64,000 nt of DNA from Rhodobacteraceae bacterium EL53 (GCA_900313015.1 OMPR01000004.1:186001-250000); one strand, 5' to 3'; positions 36,737-45,906 are shown, numbered from the stretch's first letter. Numbers and translations are program-made. The notes: generated by a model not told the origin, from the sequence alone.

Positions 36737-37518
36737 CAGGCATTACCTCCGGGCAATTTGTCGAGCGCTTTGTCGAGCCATCCCAAGAAGCCCTGAGGCT
36801 CTTCTGCGATGGGGGCGAGCAGAGGGGCGAGGATATCGATCTGCTCTTCAATCGTGTCCTTAGGGCGAGGGGGCAGGTATTTGTTGACCGGCTTGGTGCC
36901 CATTTCAGGCATCAAATCCATACCGCCGCGCTCGGCAACCAACTGGCTAACGTCGCTGTTGGGGTCACCGAGATCGCCAAAGTGCCGCGCACCTGCGGGG
37001 CAAGTTCTAACGCAAGTCGGGACACGATCCACCTCTTCAAGGTTCTCGTTGTAGATCCGGTCTACACAGAGAGTGCATTTCTTCATCACACCTTCTGCTT
37101 GGTCTAGTTCGCGTGCACCATAGGGGCAGGACCAAGCGCACAGGCCACAGCCGATGCAGTCAGATTCGTTAACCAGTACGATGCCGTCTTCGACCCGCTT
37201 ATAGCTGGCCCCGGTTGGGCATACGGTGACGCAAGGCGCATCTTCGCAATGCAGGCATGATTTTGGGAAATGAATCAGCTGTGCTTCGGGTGCTGGGTTG
37301 CTTTGACACGGCGTTGGTTGCACCTCAAAGCTGTGCACGCGGTTCAGAAAGGTACCCGACGGATCGCTGCCATACGCATCCTGATCCGATAGCGGCGCAC
37401 CATAGTTTTCAGTGTTCCACCCTTTGCATGAGATCACGCAAGCATGGCAGCCAACACAGGTATCAAGGTCGATGACCAGACCCATTTTACGGTCGGTGGA
37501 TTGGGGGAGTTGGGTCAT
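36736..37518 (-). CDS. soeB: SoeB-like four-cluster ferredoxin subunit of the sulfite dehydrogenase
   Basis: A 260-residue electron-transfer subunit with four 4Fe-4S motifs: CVGCHACVISC, CLHCEDAPCVTVCP, CIGCGLCAWSCP, and CTLC...CVRTCP. It carries electrons from the molybdopterin subunit to the membrane anchor. No twin-arginine or Sec signal is visible, so the enzyme faces the cytoplasm, as described for SoeABC. Its ATG overlaps the stop of the catalytic subunit (TAATG). A start six codons upstream is less likely. Confidence 0.87.
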   Translation of the reverse strand: MTQLPQSTDRKMGLVIDLDTCVGCHACVISCKGWNTENYGAPLSDQDAYGSDPSGTFLNRVHSFEVQPTPCQSNPAPEAQLIHFPKSCLHCEDAPCVTVCPTGASYKRVEDGIVLVNESDCIGCGLCAWSCPYGARELDQAEGVMKKCTLCVDRIYNENLEEVDRVPTCVRTCPAGARHFGDLGDPNSDVSQLVAERGGMDLMPEMGTKPVNKYLPPRPKDTIEEQIDILAPLLAPIAEEPQGFLGWLDKALDKLPGGNA

Positions 37519-40337
37519 TATTTGCCTACCTTCCACGCGAGGTTTTTGGGGCCGGTTCCGACCGGTGACTTAATGGGTTCAAACACGGGCTGGCTTTCAG
37601 GCAGATCGTCGGGTGCACCGGCCTTTTCGATTTTGACCTTCAAATCAAACCACGCCGCCTGACCGGTGACGGGATCCGAGTTGGCCCACCGCATGCCGTC
37701 AGCTTTGGGAGGCAGCAATTCGTGGATCAGGTGGTTCAGCAGAAAGCCTTTGGTCGCTTCTGGTGCGTCCTCTTCCAAGGCCCAGGCACCCTTACGTTTC
37801 CCAATGGCGTTCCAGGTCCAGACGGTGTTGTCATTCAGCGCCGCCATTTCCATGACGGGCACGGTAATCGACCCGTGAGGAGAGGTGACTTTGGCCCAAT
37901 CGCCGTCCGAGAGCCCATGCTGGCGCATCAGTTTGGTCGGAACATAAAGCGGGTTGCGCCCGTGTAGCTGACGCAGCCACGCGTTTTGCGTACCCCACGA
38001 GTGATACATTGCCATCGGACGCTGTGTGAGCGCGTTGACGGTAAAGCCTTGGTTGCCCTCTTGGTCGGTTTCGTACCAGATCGGCAGTGGGTCCAGCGTT
38101 TCCTTGATCCGCTCGCGCAGATGTTCGGGCGGCTGGCGGTCACCGTGACCTTCGGCAGCGAGTTGGAATTTCCGCATCGGTTCCGAATAGAGCTGGAACA
38201 GATATGGCTGCGGGCTGTCATACAGGCCAATTTCCACCGCCCAATCCTGATAGGCCGCATTCCAAGGTTTGTAGTAATCGGCGCCATCGGGAATATGCGT
38301 GACGCAAAAACCACCGTTTTCGATGTACTTGTCCAACTGTTCTGGGTTCACGTCGCCCCGGCCAGCTTGGGTGCCATCGCCACGGAAACCATGAAGCGGG
38401 CCAATGCCCGGCTTGCGCTGGTGGTTCACGATGTAATCGCCGTAGTCGGCGTATTTCTGGCTGCCGTCTTCGTTCACAAAACCGGGCAGGTTCAGACGCG
38501 CACCAAGTTCGCACAGCACCGACTGGAACCCACGCACATCGCGGTCAGGCTCGATCACGGGCCAGCGGATCGCATCGGCGGCTGCGTCCGCTTCGCAGAT
38601 CGGGCGATCCAGCAGCGAGATACAGTCGTGACGTTCCAGATAGGTGGTGTCGGGCAGGACCAGATCGGCATAGGCCACCATTTCCGAGCTGTAGGCGTCG
38701 GAATAGATGATGTTCGGGATCACGTAATCGCCGTTTTCATCCTTATCGGTCAACATCTCCATCACACCCTTGGTGTTCATGGAGGAGTTCCACGACATGT
38801 TGGCCATATACATGAACAGCGTGTCGATCTTATAGGGATCACCCGCATGGGCGTTTGAAATCACCATATGCATCAGCCCGTGGGCGGACATTGGGTTTTC
38901 CCAAGTATAGGCTTTGTCGATGCGTGCGGCGCTGCCGTCTTCTTTCAGGCACAGATCATCGGGACCGGTGACATAACCCAGGTGCGGGCCATCTAGCGGC
39001 TTGCCGGGGGTGACGCCATAGTGGGGTTTCGGGTGTGCCTCGACCGGCTTGGGATAGGGCGGCTTGAACCGGAACCCACCGGGAACCTCGACGGTGCCCA
39101 GGATGATCTGCAGCACATGCAGGGCGCGGCAGGTCTGGAAACCATTGGCGTGGGCCGAAACGCCGCGCATCGAGTGCATGGCAACAGGGCGTCCGATCAT
39201 CTTGGTGTGTTTTTCACCACGGAAATCGGTCCACTCTTTGTCGAGCTCAAAAGCCTCGTCAAAGGCAACACGAGCTAGTTCACCGGCGATGGCGCGGATA
39301 CGCTTGGCGGGGATGCCACACCGATCTGCAATCGCCTCGGGCGCGTATTCGTCGGCCATGTAGCGTTCAACCATCTGGTGGAACACCGGGCGATGGGTCA
39401 CGCCGTCAATGGTGTGCGTTGCGGACAGATCAGGGCGCACGCCGGGCTTGTTAAACGCTGTCAGTTCACCGGTGTTGCGGTCGATGACCAGCGGCTTGCC
39501 ATCTGCATCGCGTAGGAACAGACCGTTTTCGGCGCCCTCAGATGCGTTCACCAGAACGGGTGCGTTCGTATAGCGGCTGAGGTAATCGAGATCGATCTTA
39601 CCCGCCTTCAGCAGCACGTGGATCATTGAAAGGATGAACAGACCATCGGTGCCGGGCGTGATGCCAACCCATTCGTCCGCAATCGCGTTATAGCCGGACC
39701 GGATTGGGTTCACACCGATGACGCGCGCGCCACGGGCCTTGATCTTGCCCAGACCCATTTTGATCGGGTTGGAATCGTGATCTTCGGCAACGCCGAACAT
39801 CATGAACAGTTTGGTGTGGTCCCAGTCGGGTTGGCCGAATTCCCAGAACGCGCCGCCCATGGTGTAGATGCCACCGGCCGCCATGTTGACCGAGCAGAAT
39901 CCGCCGTGCGCCGCATAGTTGGGGGTGCCGAAATGCTGAGCCCAGAAACTGGTAAAGGACTGCGACTGATCGCGGCCCGTAAAGAATGCCAATTTTTCTG
40001 GGTTGTCCTTGCGGATCGGTTCCAGCAGGTCGGTCGCCATGGTCAGCGCCTCTTCCCAGCTGATTTCCTCGAACGCGCCAGACCCGCGGGGGCCAACGCG
40101 TTTCAGAGGCGCACGCAAACGCGAGGGCGCGTTTACCTGCATAATTCCGGCGGATCCTTTGGCGCACAGAACGCCTTTGTTCACCGGGTGGTCGCGGTTG
40201 CCTTCGATATAGGCAACCTTACCGCTTTTCATGTGGACGTTGATGCCGCACCGACAGGCACACATATAACACGTCGTCCGTCTGATCTCATCCGAGATCT
40301 TGGGACTGGTGTCAATCTTGGGTTGCTGGATGGTCAT
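37518..40337 (-). CDS. soeA: SoeA-like molybdopterin catalytic subunit of sulfite dehydrogenase
   Basis: A 939-residue complex-iron-sulfur molybdoenzyme. The N-terminal cluster is Cys23-x2-Cys26-x3-Cys30-x27-Cys58 (TCYMCACRCG ... GVLCAKG) and the rest is the molybdopterin oxidoreductase fold with a C-terminal dinucleotide-binding domain. No Tat signal, hence cytoplasmic. The DMSO-reductase-like family is broad; the sulfite assignment rests on the tauR-xsc-pta neighbourhood, which in R. pomeroyi carries soeABC next to pta. It would convert the sulfite made by Xsc to sulfate. First of a coupled soeABC set. Confidence 0.83.
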   Translation of the reverse strand: MTIQQPKIDTSPKISDEIRRTTCYMCACRCGINVHMKSGKVAYIEGNRDHPVNKGVLCAKGSAGIMQVNAPSRLRAPLKRVGPRGSGAFEEISWEEALTMATDLLEPIRKDNPEKLAFFTGRDQSQSFTSFWAQHFGTPNYAAHGGFCSVNMAAGGIYTMGGAFWEFGQPDWDHTKLFMMFGVAEDHDSNPIKMGLGKIKARGARVIGVNPIRSGYNAIADEWVGITPGTDGLFILSMIHVLLKAGKIDLDYLSRYTNAPVLVNASEGAENGLFLRDADGKPLVIDRNTGELTAFNKPGVRPDLSATHTIDGVTHRPVFHQMVERYMADEYAPEAIADRCGIPAKRIRAIAGELARVAFDEAFELDKEWTDFRGEKHTKMIGRPVAMHSMRGVSAHANGFQTCRALHVLQIILGTVEVPGGFRFKPPYPKPVEAHPKPHYGVTPGKPLDGPHLGYVTGPDDLCLKEDGSAARIDKAYTWENPMSAHGLMHMVISNAHAGDPYKIDTLFMYMANMSWNSSMNTKGVMEMLTDKDENGDYVIPNIIYSDAYSSEMVAYADLVLPDTTYLERHDCISLLDRPICEADAAADAIRWPVIEPDRDVRGFQSVLCELGARLNLPGFVNEDGSQKYADYGDYIVNHQRKPGIGPLHGFRGDGTQAGRGDVNPEQLDKYIENGGFCVTHIPDGADYYKPWNAAYQDWAVEIGLYDSPQPYLFQLYSEPMRKFQLAAEGHGDRQPPEHLRERIKETLDPLPIWYETDQEGNQGFTVNALTQRPMAMYHSWGTQNAWLRQLHGRNPLYVPTKLMRQHGLSDGDWAKVTSPHGSITVPVMEMAALNDNTVWTWNAIGKRKGAWALEEDAPEATKGFLLNHLIHELLPPKADGMRWANSDPVTGQAAWFDLKVKIEKAGAPDDLPESQPVFEPIKSPVGTGPKNLAWKVGK

Positions 40338-40364
40338 CTGGCGTCCTTCTGTTGGGGCGGTGTC

Positions 40365-41405
40365 TCAGGTCAGGAAGGTAATTCCCGTTAGGATCACTCC
40401 GGCAATAAATAGGGTTTCGACAACGATCAGGGCGATGGCGGCACCACCGACTGAAAGAACTTGTTTCAGGTTGGTTTTCATACCAACCGCAGCGATGGCC
40501 GTTAGCAAGAGCCAACGTGACGTTTGGCTCATGAGTTCGGTCACGGCAGCTGGAATCAGACCAAATGAGCTGAATGTAGCAAGCACGAGGAAACCGACTA
40601 CAAAGCTGGGGAGAAGTGGAGGGCGACCGCCATCAGGGTCTGCCTCGGCAAAGGTTCGGATCATGATCGAGGCAACCAGAACGATGGGGGCCAACATGGC
40701 AACCCGGATCAGTTTTACCAAAGTTGCGGTGTCACCGGTTTGTTCCGAGATCGAGAAACCCGCCCCAACAACCTGCGCCACATCGTGGATAGTCCCGCCA
40801 AGGAACACGCCGCCTGCAACATCGTTCATGTCCAGGTATTGCACTAAAATAGGATATGCGATCATGGCGATGGTCGACAGAACCGTCACACCCAATACAG
40901 TAAAGATCAGGCGCTCTTCGGACCGTTCATCCTTTGGCAGGATCGCACTGATGGCCATGGCGGCTGAAGCTCCGCAAATGGCAACTGAGCCAGCGGTCAG
41001 GAAGGCAAACCGCCATTTGTGGCCCAAGAAGCGGGCAATCGACATACCAAACCCAATGGTCGCCACAACGCCAAAGATCACCAAAGCGATCAATTCCCAG
41101 CCGAGGCCCATCATCAGGGTCATTGAAACGCGTACACCCAAAAAGGCGACGCCTAAGCGCAACAATGTGCGCGCAGTAAATGCGATACCGGGAACGGCTT
41201 TGCCTTCCTGGCCCAAAAAGCCAACGGCAATGCCCAACAAAAGAGCCAGCAGCATGGCTGGGGTTGCGTAATGTTCAGACAAAAACTTTGCGGTCATTGC
41301 CACAAGAACGGACACGATAATGCCCGGGAACAATCTATTGATTTTGTTTTTGGCATTCTCAAGAAATGGAGTATGCGGCTGGGTTGTGGACGCCATAGCG
41401 GTCAC
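40365..41405 (-). CDS. YeiH-family (UPF0324) putative sulfate/sulfite exporter
   Basis: A 346-residue membrane protein with about ten helices and the family signature AGSVAICGASAAMAISAILPKD plus GTIHDVAQVVGAG, matching PF03601. Family members have been proposed to export sulfate or sulfite in sulfonate degraders, and its position between pta and soeA supports a role with inorganic sulfur. The GTG start, three codons before an ATG, has AAGGA at the right distance. Transport substrate is inference. Confidence 0.85.
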   Translation of the reverse strand: MTAMASTTQPHTPFLENAKNKINRLFPGIIVSVLVAMTAKFLSEHYATPAMLLALLLGIAVGFLGQEGKAVPGIAFTARTLLRLGVAFLGVRVSMTLMMGLGWELIALVIFGVVATIGFGMSIARFLGHKWRFAFLTAGSVAICGASAAMAISAILPKDERSEERLIFTVLGVTVLSTIAMIAYPILVQYLDMNDVAGGVFLGGTIHDVAQVVGAGFSISEQTGDTATLVKLIRVAMLAPIVLVASIMIRTFAEADPDGGRPPLLPSFVVGFLVLATFSSFGLIPAAVTELMSQTSRWLLLTAIAAVGMKTNLKQVLSVGGAAIALIVVETLFIAGVILTGITFLT

Positions 41406-41469
41406 TTGGTCCTTCGAAACTAGAATAGGTTGCGACGCGGCGAATCTATAAGGCCGCGCGCTGCCGGTA

Positions 41470-42474
41470 TTATTTATTAAGCGCTTGCAGAATTGTGACG
41501 GCGATCATCTGGGTCACGTCTTCAGCAATACAGCCACGTGACAGGTCATTGGCGGGTTGGGCCAGACCTTGCATCACGGGACCGATGGCGGCGTATCCGC
41601 CAATGCGCTGGGTGATTTTGTAGCCGATGTTTCCCGCATCAAGGTTGGGAAAAATCATGACATTGGCCTGACCTGCAACTGCAGATCCGGGCGATTTTCG
41701 TTCACCGACTGAAGGGACAAAGGCGGCATCGAACTGCAGTTCACCGTCGACGTTCAGATCTGGATGATCTGTGCGCAGGGCGTTGGTAGCTTCGATAACT
41801 TTGTCGACTGCGGGGTGGCGGGCGCTGCCTTTTGTGGAAAAGGACAGCATGGCAATTTTGGGTTTAACTTGCAGAAGTGCGCGCGCAGAAACGGCGGACG
41901 CAGTGGCAATGCCAACCAATTCCTTGGCAGACGGGTCAATGACCAACCCACAATCAGAATACAGCATTGCGCGGCCGTTATCGGCACTTGCAGGCGGGTA
42001 CATCAGGAAAAAGCTCGAAACCATAGCGGCGTCGGGGGCCATGCCGATGACCTGAATCGCGGTGCGCACAACGTCACCTGTGGTGTGAACCGCGCCACCA
42101 ACTGTGCCAAGTGCGCGGCCCGAACGGACCAGCATCGCGGCATAGACTAGCGGAGTTTCAGCGGCTGCGCGCGCTTTGGCTTCATCCACCCCTTTGTGTT
42201 TGCGAAGCTCATGATAACGGCTGGCAAATTCTTCGGTCAGATCCGAAGTCGCGGGATCGTGCACAGCAATGCCGGGACCAGCAGAGGCACCCTGTGCCTG
42301 TAACGTGGCCTCTACCTCGGCAACTGCGCCGATGAGAATAATGTCGGCCAATTCGGCCTGATGGGCGGCAAGTGCCCCCGCAACAATGCGGGGATCACTG
42401 CCTTCGCTTAGGGCAATCGTCGGACGGTTGGCCGGGGCACAGGACCGCAGGAGTTCAATAGGAAGCTGTGTCAT
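41470..42474 (-). CDS. pta: Phosphate acetyltransferase
   Basis: Converts acetyl phosphate and CoA to acetyl-CoA. A 334-residue single-domain Pta with TIALSEGSDPRIV, DVVRTAIQVIG and the C-terminal GNIGYKITQRIGGYAAIGPVMQGLAQPANDLSRG block that marks the family. It is 20 nt downstream of xsc, the enzyme that produces acetyl phosphate from sulfoacetaldehyde; the pair is a standard unit in sulfonate dissimilation. Confidence 0.95.
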   Translation of the reverse strand: MTQLPIELLRSCAPANRPTIALSEGSDPRIVAGALAAHQAELADIILIGAVAEVEATLQAQGASAGPGIAVHDPATSDLTEEFASRYHELRKHKGVDEAKARAAAETPLVYAAMLVRSGRALGTVGGAVHTTGDVVRTAIQVIGMAPDAAMVSSFFLMYPPASADNGRAMLYSDCGLVIDPSAKELVGIATASAVSARALLQVKPKIAMLSFSTKGSARHPAVDKVIEATNALRTDHPDLNVDGELQFDAAFVPSVGERKSPGSAVAGQANVMIFPNLDAGNIGYKITQRIGGYAAIGPVMQGLAQPANDLSRGCIAEDVTQMIAVTILQALNK

Positions 42475-42494
42475 GTGTCCCGTCCGTTCCGTTC

Positions 42495-44270
42495 TTAGAC
42501 TTTTTGTACTTGCATGTCGTCGGCGCTGATGCCGGCAACTTCAACTGGCTTCTTCATTGCGTCACGACGGAAGGGGTCACCAAGTTCCTGGTTGATCATT
42601 GCTTCGATCAACGTGGTGATGCCGTTCTTCTGGTCTTCGATCGCTTGTGCCAGAGCAGCAGTCAGTTCATCCTGAGTGCGGGCGATAACACCTTTGAGGC
42701 CACATGCGTTCGCGATACCAGCGTAAGAAACGCCTTCGTCCAACTCTGTACCAACGAAGTTGTCGTCGAACCAAAGTGTCGAGTTACGCTTTTCAGCACC
42801 CCACTGGTAGTTGCGGAATACGATCTGAGTGATCGCAGGCCAGTCGCCACGGCCGATCGCTGTCAGTTCGTTGACAGAAATACCGAATGCGCCGTCACCA
42901 GCGAAACCGACTACTGGAACATCAGGCTGACCGATTTTCGCACCAACGATTGAAGGCAGACCGTAGCCACAAGGACCAAACAGGCCGGGTGCCAAGTATT
43001 TACGGCTGTCGTTGAACGAAGGATAGGCGTTACCGATGGCGCAGTTGTTGCCGATGTCGGATGAGATGATCGCTTCAACAGGCAGAGCTGCCTGGATCGC
43101 GCGCCACGCCATACGAGGGGCCATCCAGTCAGGCTTGGCTGCACGTGCACGCACGTTCCAGTCGGTGCCGGGATCGTCCTGCTCTTCGGTCATGGAGGTC
43201 AGTTCCTGAGCCCATGCCGATTTGGTGGTGGAGATCAGGTTCTTACGCTCGGCGCGGCCTGCGTCGCCTGCACCGTCTGCCAGTTTTGCAGTGATGGAGG
43301 ATGCAACTTTGGCGGCGTCACCAACGATACCAACAGAAACCTTCTTGGTCAGGCCAATACGGTCAGGGTTGATGTCGACCTGGATGATTTTGGCGTCTGT
43401 GGGCCAGTAATCAATGCCGTAGCCGGGCAGGGTCGAGAATGGGTTCAAACGTGTACCCAAGCACAGAACAACGTCTGCTTTGGCGATCAGTTCCATACCG
43501 GCTTTGGAGCCGTTATAGCCCAGAGGGCCAGCGTACAGAGGGTGGTTGCCAGGGAATGCGTCGTTGTGCTGGTAACCTACGCAGACAGGTGCGTCGAGTG
43601 TTTCAGCCAAAACGCGGGACGCTTCGATGCCACCTTTGGACAGGATTGCGCCTGCACCGTTCAGGATGACTGGGAACTTGGCGGAAGACAGCAGGTCAGC
43701 TGCGTCTTGTACGGCTACGTCGCCGCCCTGCGGCAGTTCAAAATCAACGATGACGGGCAGGTCGATGTCGATAACCTGGGTCCAGAAGTCACGCGGGATG
43801 TTGATCTGTGCAGGAGCAGATGCGCGCTTGGCTTGCATGATAACGCGGTTCAGTGTTTCCGCGATACGTGACGGGTCACGAACTTCTTCCTGGTATGCAA
43901 CACAGTCAGCGAACAGGTTCATCTGTTCCATTTCCTGGAAGCCACCCTGGCCGATTGTTTTGTTCGCAGCCTGCGGTGTAACCAGCAGAACTGGTGTGTG
44001 GTTCCAGTACGCAGTTTTCACGGCGGTTACGAAGTTGGTGATGCCCGGACCGTTTTGTGCGATCATCATGGACATTTTGCCGGTTGCACGAGTGTACCCG
44101 TCAGCCATCATGCCACCGGATGTTTCGTGGGCACAGTCCCAGAATTTGATGCCGGCATCGGGGAAGATGTCAGAAATGGGCATCATGGCGGAGCCGATGA
44201 TTCCAAATGCGTTGTCGATGCCATGCATCTGCAGTGTTTTGACGAAGGCTTCTTCAGTGGTCATTTTCAT
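42495..44270 (-). CDS. xsc: Sulfoacetaldehyde acetyltransferase
   Basis: Thiamine-diphosphate enzyme that splits sulfoacetaldehyde with phosphate into acetyl phosphate and sulfite, the convergence point of taurine, isethionate and sulfoacetate degradation. The 591-residue length fits the family. Motifs: IAQNGPGITNFVTAVKTAYW and ANKTIGQGGFQEMEQMNLF typical of Xsc, and the ThDP-binding GDGAFGISVNELTAIGRGDWP...YQWGAEKRN. Start at MKMTTEEAF behind GGAG; longer in-frame extension is unlikely. Candidate TauR boxes lie about 115-130 bp upstream. Confidence 0.96.
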   Translation of the reverse strand: MKMTTEEAFVKTLQMHGIDNAFGIIGSAMMPISDIFPDAGIKFWDCAHETSGGMMADGYTRATGKMSMMIAQNGPGITNFVTAVKTAYWNHTPVLLVTPQAANKTIGQGGFQEMEQMNLFADCVAYQEEVRDPSRIAETLNRVIMQAKRASAPAQINIPRDFWTQVIDIDLPVIVDFELPQGGDVAVQDAADLLSSAKFPVILNGAGAILSKGGIEASRVLAETLDAPVCVGYQHNDAFPGNHPLYAGPLGYNGSKAGMELIAKADVVLCLGTRLNPFSTLPGYGIDYWPTDAKIIQVDINPDRIGLTKKVSVGIVGDAAKVASSITAKLADGAGDAGRAERKNLISTTKSAWAQELTSMTEEQDDPGTDWNVRARAAKPDWMAPRMAWRAIQAALPVEAIISSDIGNNCAIGNAYPSFNDSRKYLAPGLFGPCGYGLPSIVGAKIGQPDVPVVGFAGDGAFGISVNELTAIGRGDWPAITQIVFRNYQWGAEKRNSTLWFDDNFVGTELDEGVSYAGIANACGLKGVIARTQDELTAALAQAIEDQKNGITTLIEAMINQELGDPFRRDAMKKPVEVAGISADDMQVQKV

Positions 44271-44383
44271 GAGGGCGCACTCCAAAAGGTTAAGAATTAT
44301 CCGGCACAACGTACCGGAGGTTTGGATTGGGTTTAGGCGGAAGGGGTGGTTTGGCGTTAGGGCCAAAAAGGGTATCCGCTTAT

Positions 44384-44402
44384 GTCCAGAATCTGGACTT
44401 AC
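44384..44402. promoter_or_regulatory. Candidate TauR-binding site upstream of xsc
   Basis: GTCCAG (44384-44389) and CTGGAC (44393-44398) form a 6-3-6 palindrome, extended as CTGGACTTAC (44393-44402). The same core recurs in front of tauR. From memory, the TauR of Rhodobacter capsulatus uses CTGGACTTAA direct repeats, so this is a likely activator site for xsc. It overlaps the last codon and stop of tauR. Confidence 0.6.
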
Positions 44403-45859
44403 TGGTCAGATATGGCGTGGGCGATATGTTTGATGCCGGGTTCGATCTGGTTTGTCTGGATCGAAGAGTAGCCAAGGCGGTAATAGTGCTTGGCCCGTTC
44501 TGTGCCGGAAAAGAACGGCTCGCCGGGTTCGATGTGCACGCTTTTGTGGCGCAGCTTCTCTGCCAGCTGGGTCGTATCCGTGCCAACCGGGGCCTGCATC
44601 CAGAGGGACGACCCCCCATATGCCCCACGCCCGGCGATGGAGAGCCCATGTTTGGAGATCGCGCTTTCCATCTCTTTGCGGCGTTCCAGAAGGGCGGCGG
44701 ACATGCGGCGGATCTGGGCATCGTAATGCCCCAAAGACAGGAAGTAGGCAGCGGTGCGTTGGATGTGTCCCGGCGGGTGGCGTAAGACCAGTGAGCGCAG
44801 CGCGCGGGCTTCGCGGATGAAGGGTTCAGATCCCACCATGTAGCCAAGCCGCAAGCCCGGAAACAGCGACTTGGAAAAGCTGCCCACGTAGACAACACGC
44901 CCGTCCCGATCCAGAGATTTCAGCGCCGGAGACGGCGCGCCGAGAAAGGCCATTTCGAATTCGTAATCGTCCTCGACGATCATCGCATCAATCTCACGTG
45001 CCTTGCGCAACAGATCATGACGCCGGTTCAGCGGCATGGTCGCCGTGGTCGGGCTTTGGTGGCTGGGCGTGGTGAAAATCACGTCCGTATCGGGGGGAAT
45101 GGCATCCGGCTGAAGCCCATCAACATCCACCCGCAAAGGCGCTAACTGACAGCGGGCCTGCACTAAAAGCTCCCTCAGGGCATAATAACACGGGTCTTCG
45201 ATGGCGGCTTTGCGACGGCGGTTCAACAACACGCGCGCTGCAAGCCAAAGTGCATTCTGTGCACCAAGCGTGATCAGGATCTCTTCGGGCTTGGCGGTGA
45301 TGCCGCGCCGGGGCAGGGTGTGACGGGCAATGAATTCGATCAGCAGCGGGTCATCCTGATCCACATAGTCGGTGGTCAGAGAGGCAAAGTCTTTCTGACC
45401 CAAGGCACGCACCGCACAGAGCCGCCAGTTGGCGTGATCAAACAAGGTCGGGTCGGCCTGACCATAGATAAACGGATAGCGGTATTCGCGCCAATCCGCC
45501 GGTTTGTGCAGAGTATCGCCGCCGGTAAACCGGCGCGCGATGGCCCGGTTCCAGTCGACCGTTTCAGGGGTTCGCTGCATCGGCGTGTAGGTCGGGGGCA
45601 CCGGCGCGTTGTCGGATACATAATATCCCGATCGTCCGCGAGAGGTGAGATAGTCATTGGCCAGAAGTTCGGTGTAGGCCAGCGTCACGGTAATTCGGCT
45701 GATGCCCAGATGGGTCGCCAGCTTGCGCGAGGACGGCAGCTTTTCCCCAACATGAAAACGACCAGACAAGATGCCTTCGGCAATCATTTGCTGGATCTGA
45801 GCTTGAAGCGTGCCCTGCGCGTCTGGCTTAAGAAAAAATGTATCTACGGATATTCCCAT
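44399..45859 (-). CDS. tauR: TauR-like MocR/GntR regulator with aminotransferase-type domain
   Basis: A 486-residue MocR-type activator of taurine/sulfonate use. The N-terminal GntR winged helix (about 10-75) reads GEKLPSSRKLATHLGISRITVTLAYTEL; the C-terminal part is a fold-type I aminotransferase domain with the PLP Lys in SFSKSLFPGLRLGYM. PLP plus taurine is thought to be the signal. The ATG behind GGTGGC was chosen over an ATG four codons earlier that lacks a ribosome site. Located directly upstream of xsc, with shared boxes. Confidence 0.9.
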   Translation of the reverse strand: MGISVDTFFLKPDAQGTLQAQIQQMIAEGILSGRFHVGEKLPSSRKLATHLGISRITVTLAYTELLANDYLTSRGRSGYYVSDNAPVPPTYTPMQRTPETVDWNRAIARRFTGGDTLHKPADWREYRYPFIYGQADPTLFDHANWRLCAVRALGQKDFASLTTDYVDQDDPLLIEFIARHTLPRRGITAKPEEILITLGAQNALWLAARVLLNRRRKAAIEDPCYYALRELLVQARCQLAPLRVDVDGLQPDAIPPDTDVIFTTPSHQSPTTATMPLNRRHDLLRKAREIDAMIVEDDYEFEMAFLGAPSPALKSLDRDGRVVYVGSFSKSLFPGLRLGYMVGSEPFIREARALRSLVLRHPPGHIQRTAAYFLSLGHYDAQIRRMSAALLERRKEMESAISKHGLSIAGRGAYGGSSLWMQAPVGTDTTQLAEKLRHKSVHIEPGEPFFSGTERAKHYYRLGYSSIQTNQIEPGIKHIAHAISDQ

Positions 45860-45874
45860 GAGCGCCACCATAGA

Positions 45875-45906
45875 GTGGACTTAAGTGGGGCACAATCTGG
45901 ACTTAG
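45875..45906. promoter_or_regulatory. Candidate TauR direct repeats upstream of tauR
   Basis: GTGGACTTAA (45875-45884) and CTGGACTTAG (45897-45906), starts 22 bp apart, i.e. two helical turns, just upstream of the tauR start. They match the box seen before xsc (44393-44402). Autoregulation by TauR is the simplest reading. Confidence 0.6.

Noticed and set aside
37986-38858. Plus-strand frame of 290 codons inside soeA
   Set aside because: Shadow of the molybdoenzyme gene; composition is not protein-like.
37518-40337. DMSO or thiosulfate/tetrathionate reductase for the molybdoenzyme
   Set aside because: The subunit pattern alone allows it, but there is no Tat signal and the setting with xsc and pta favours a cytoplasmic sulfite dehydrogenase.
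40300-41271. Long plus-strand reading frame (323 codons) opposite the YeiH-like exporter
   Set aside because: It mirrors the real gene, has a low-complexity Ser/Thr/Arg/Pro composition, no family motif and no suitable ribosome site; the exporter on the other strand is unambiguous.
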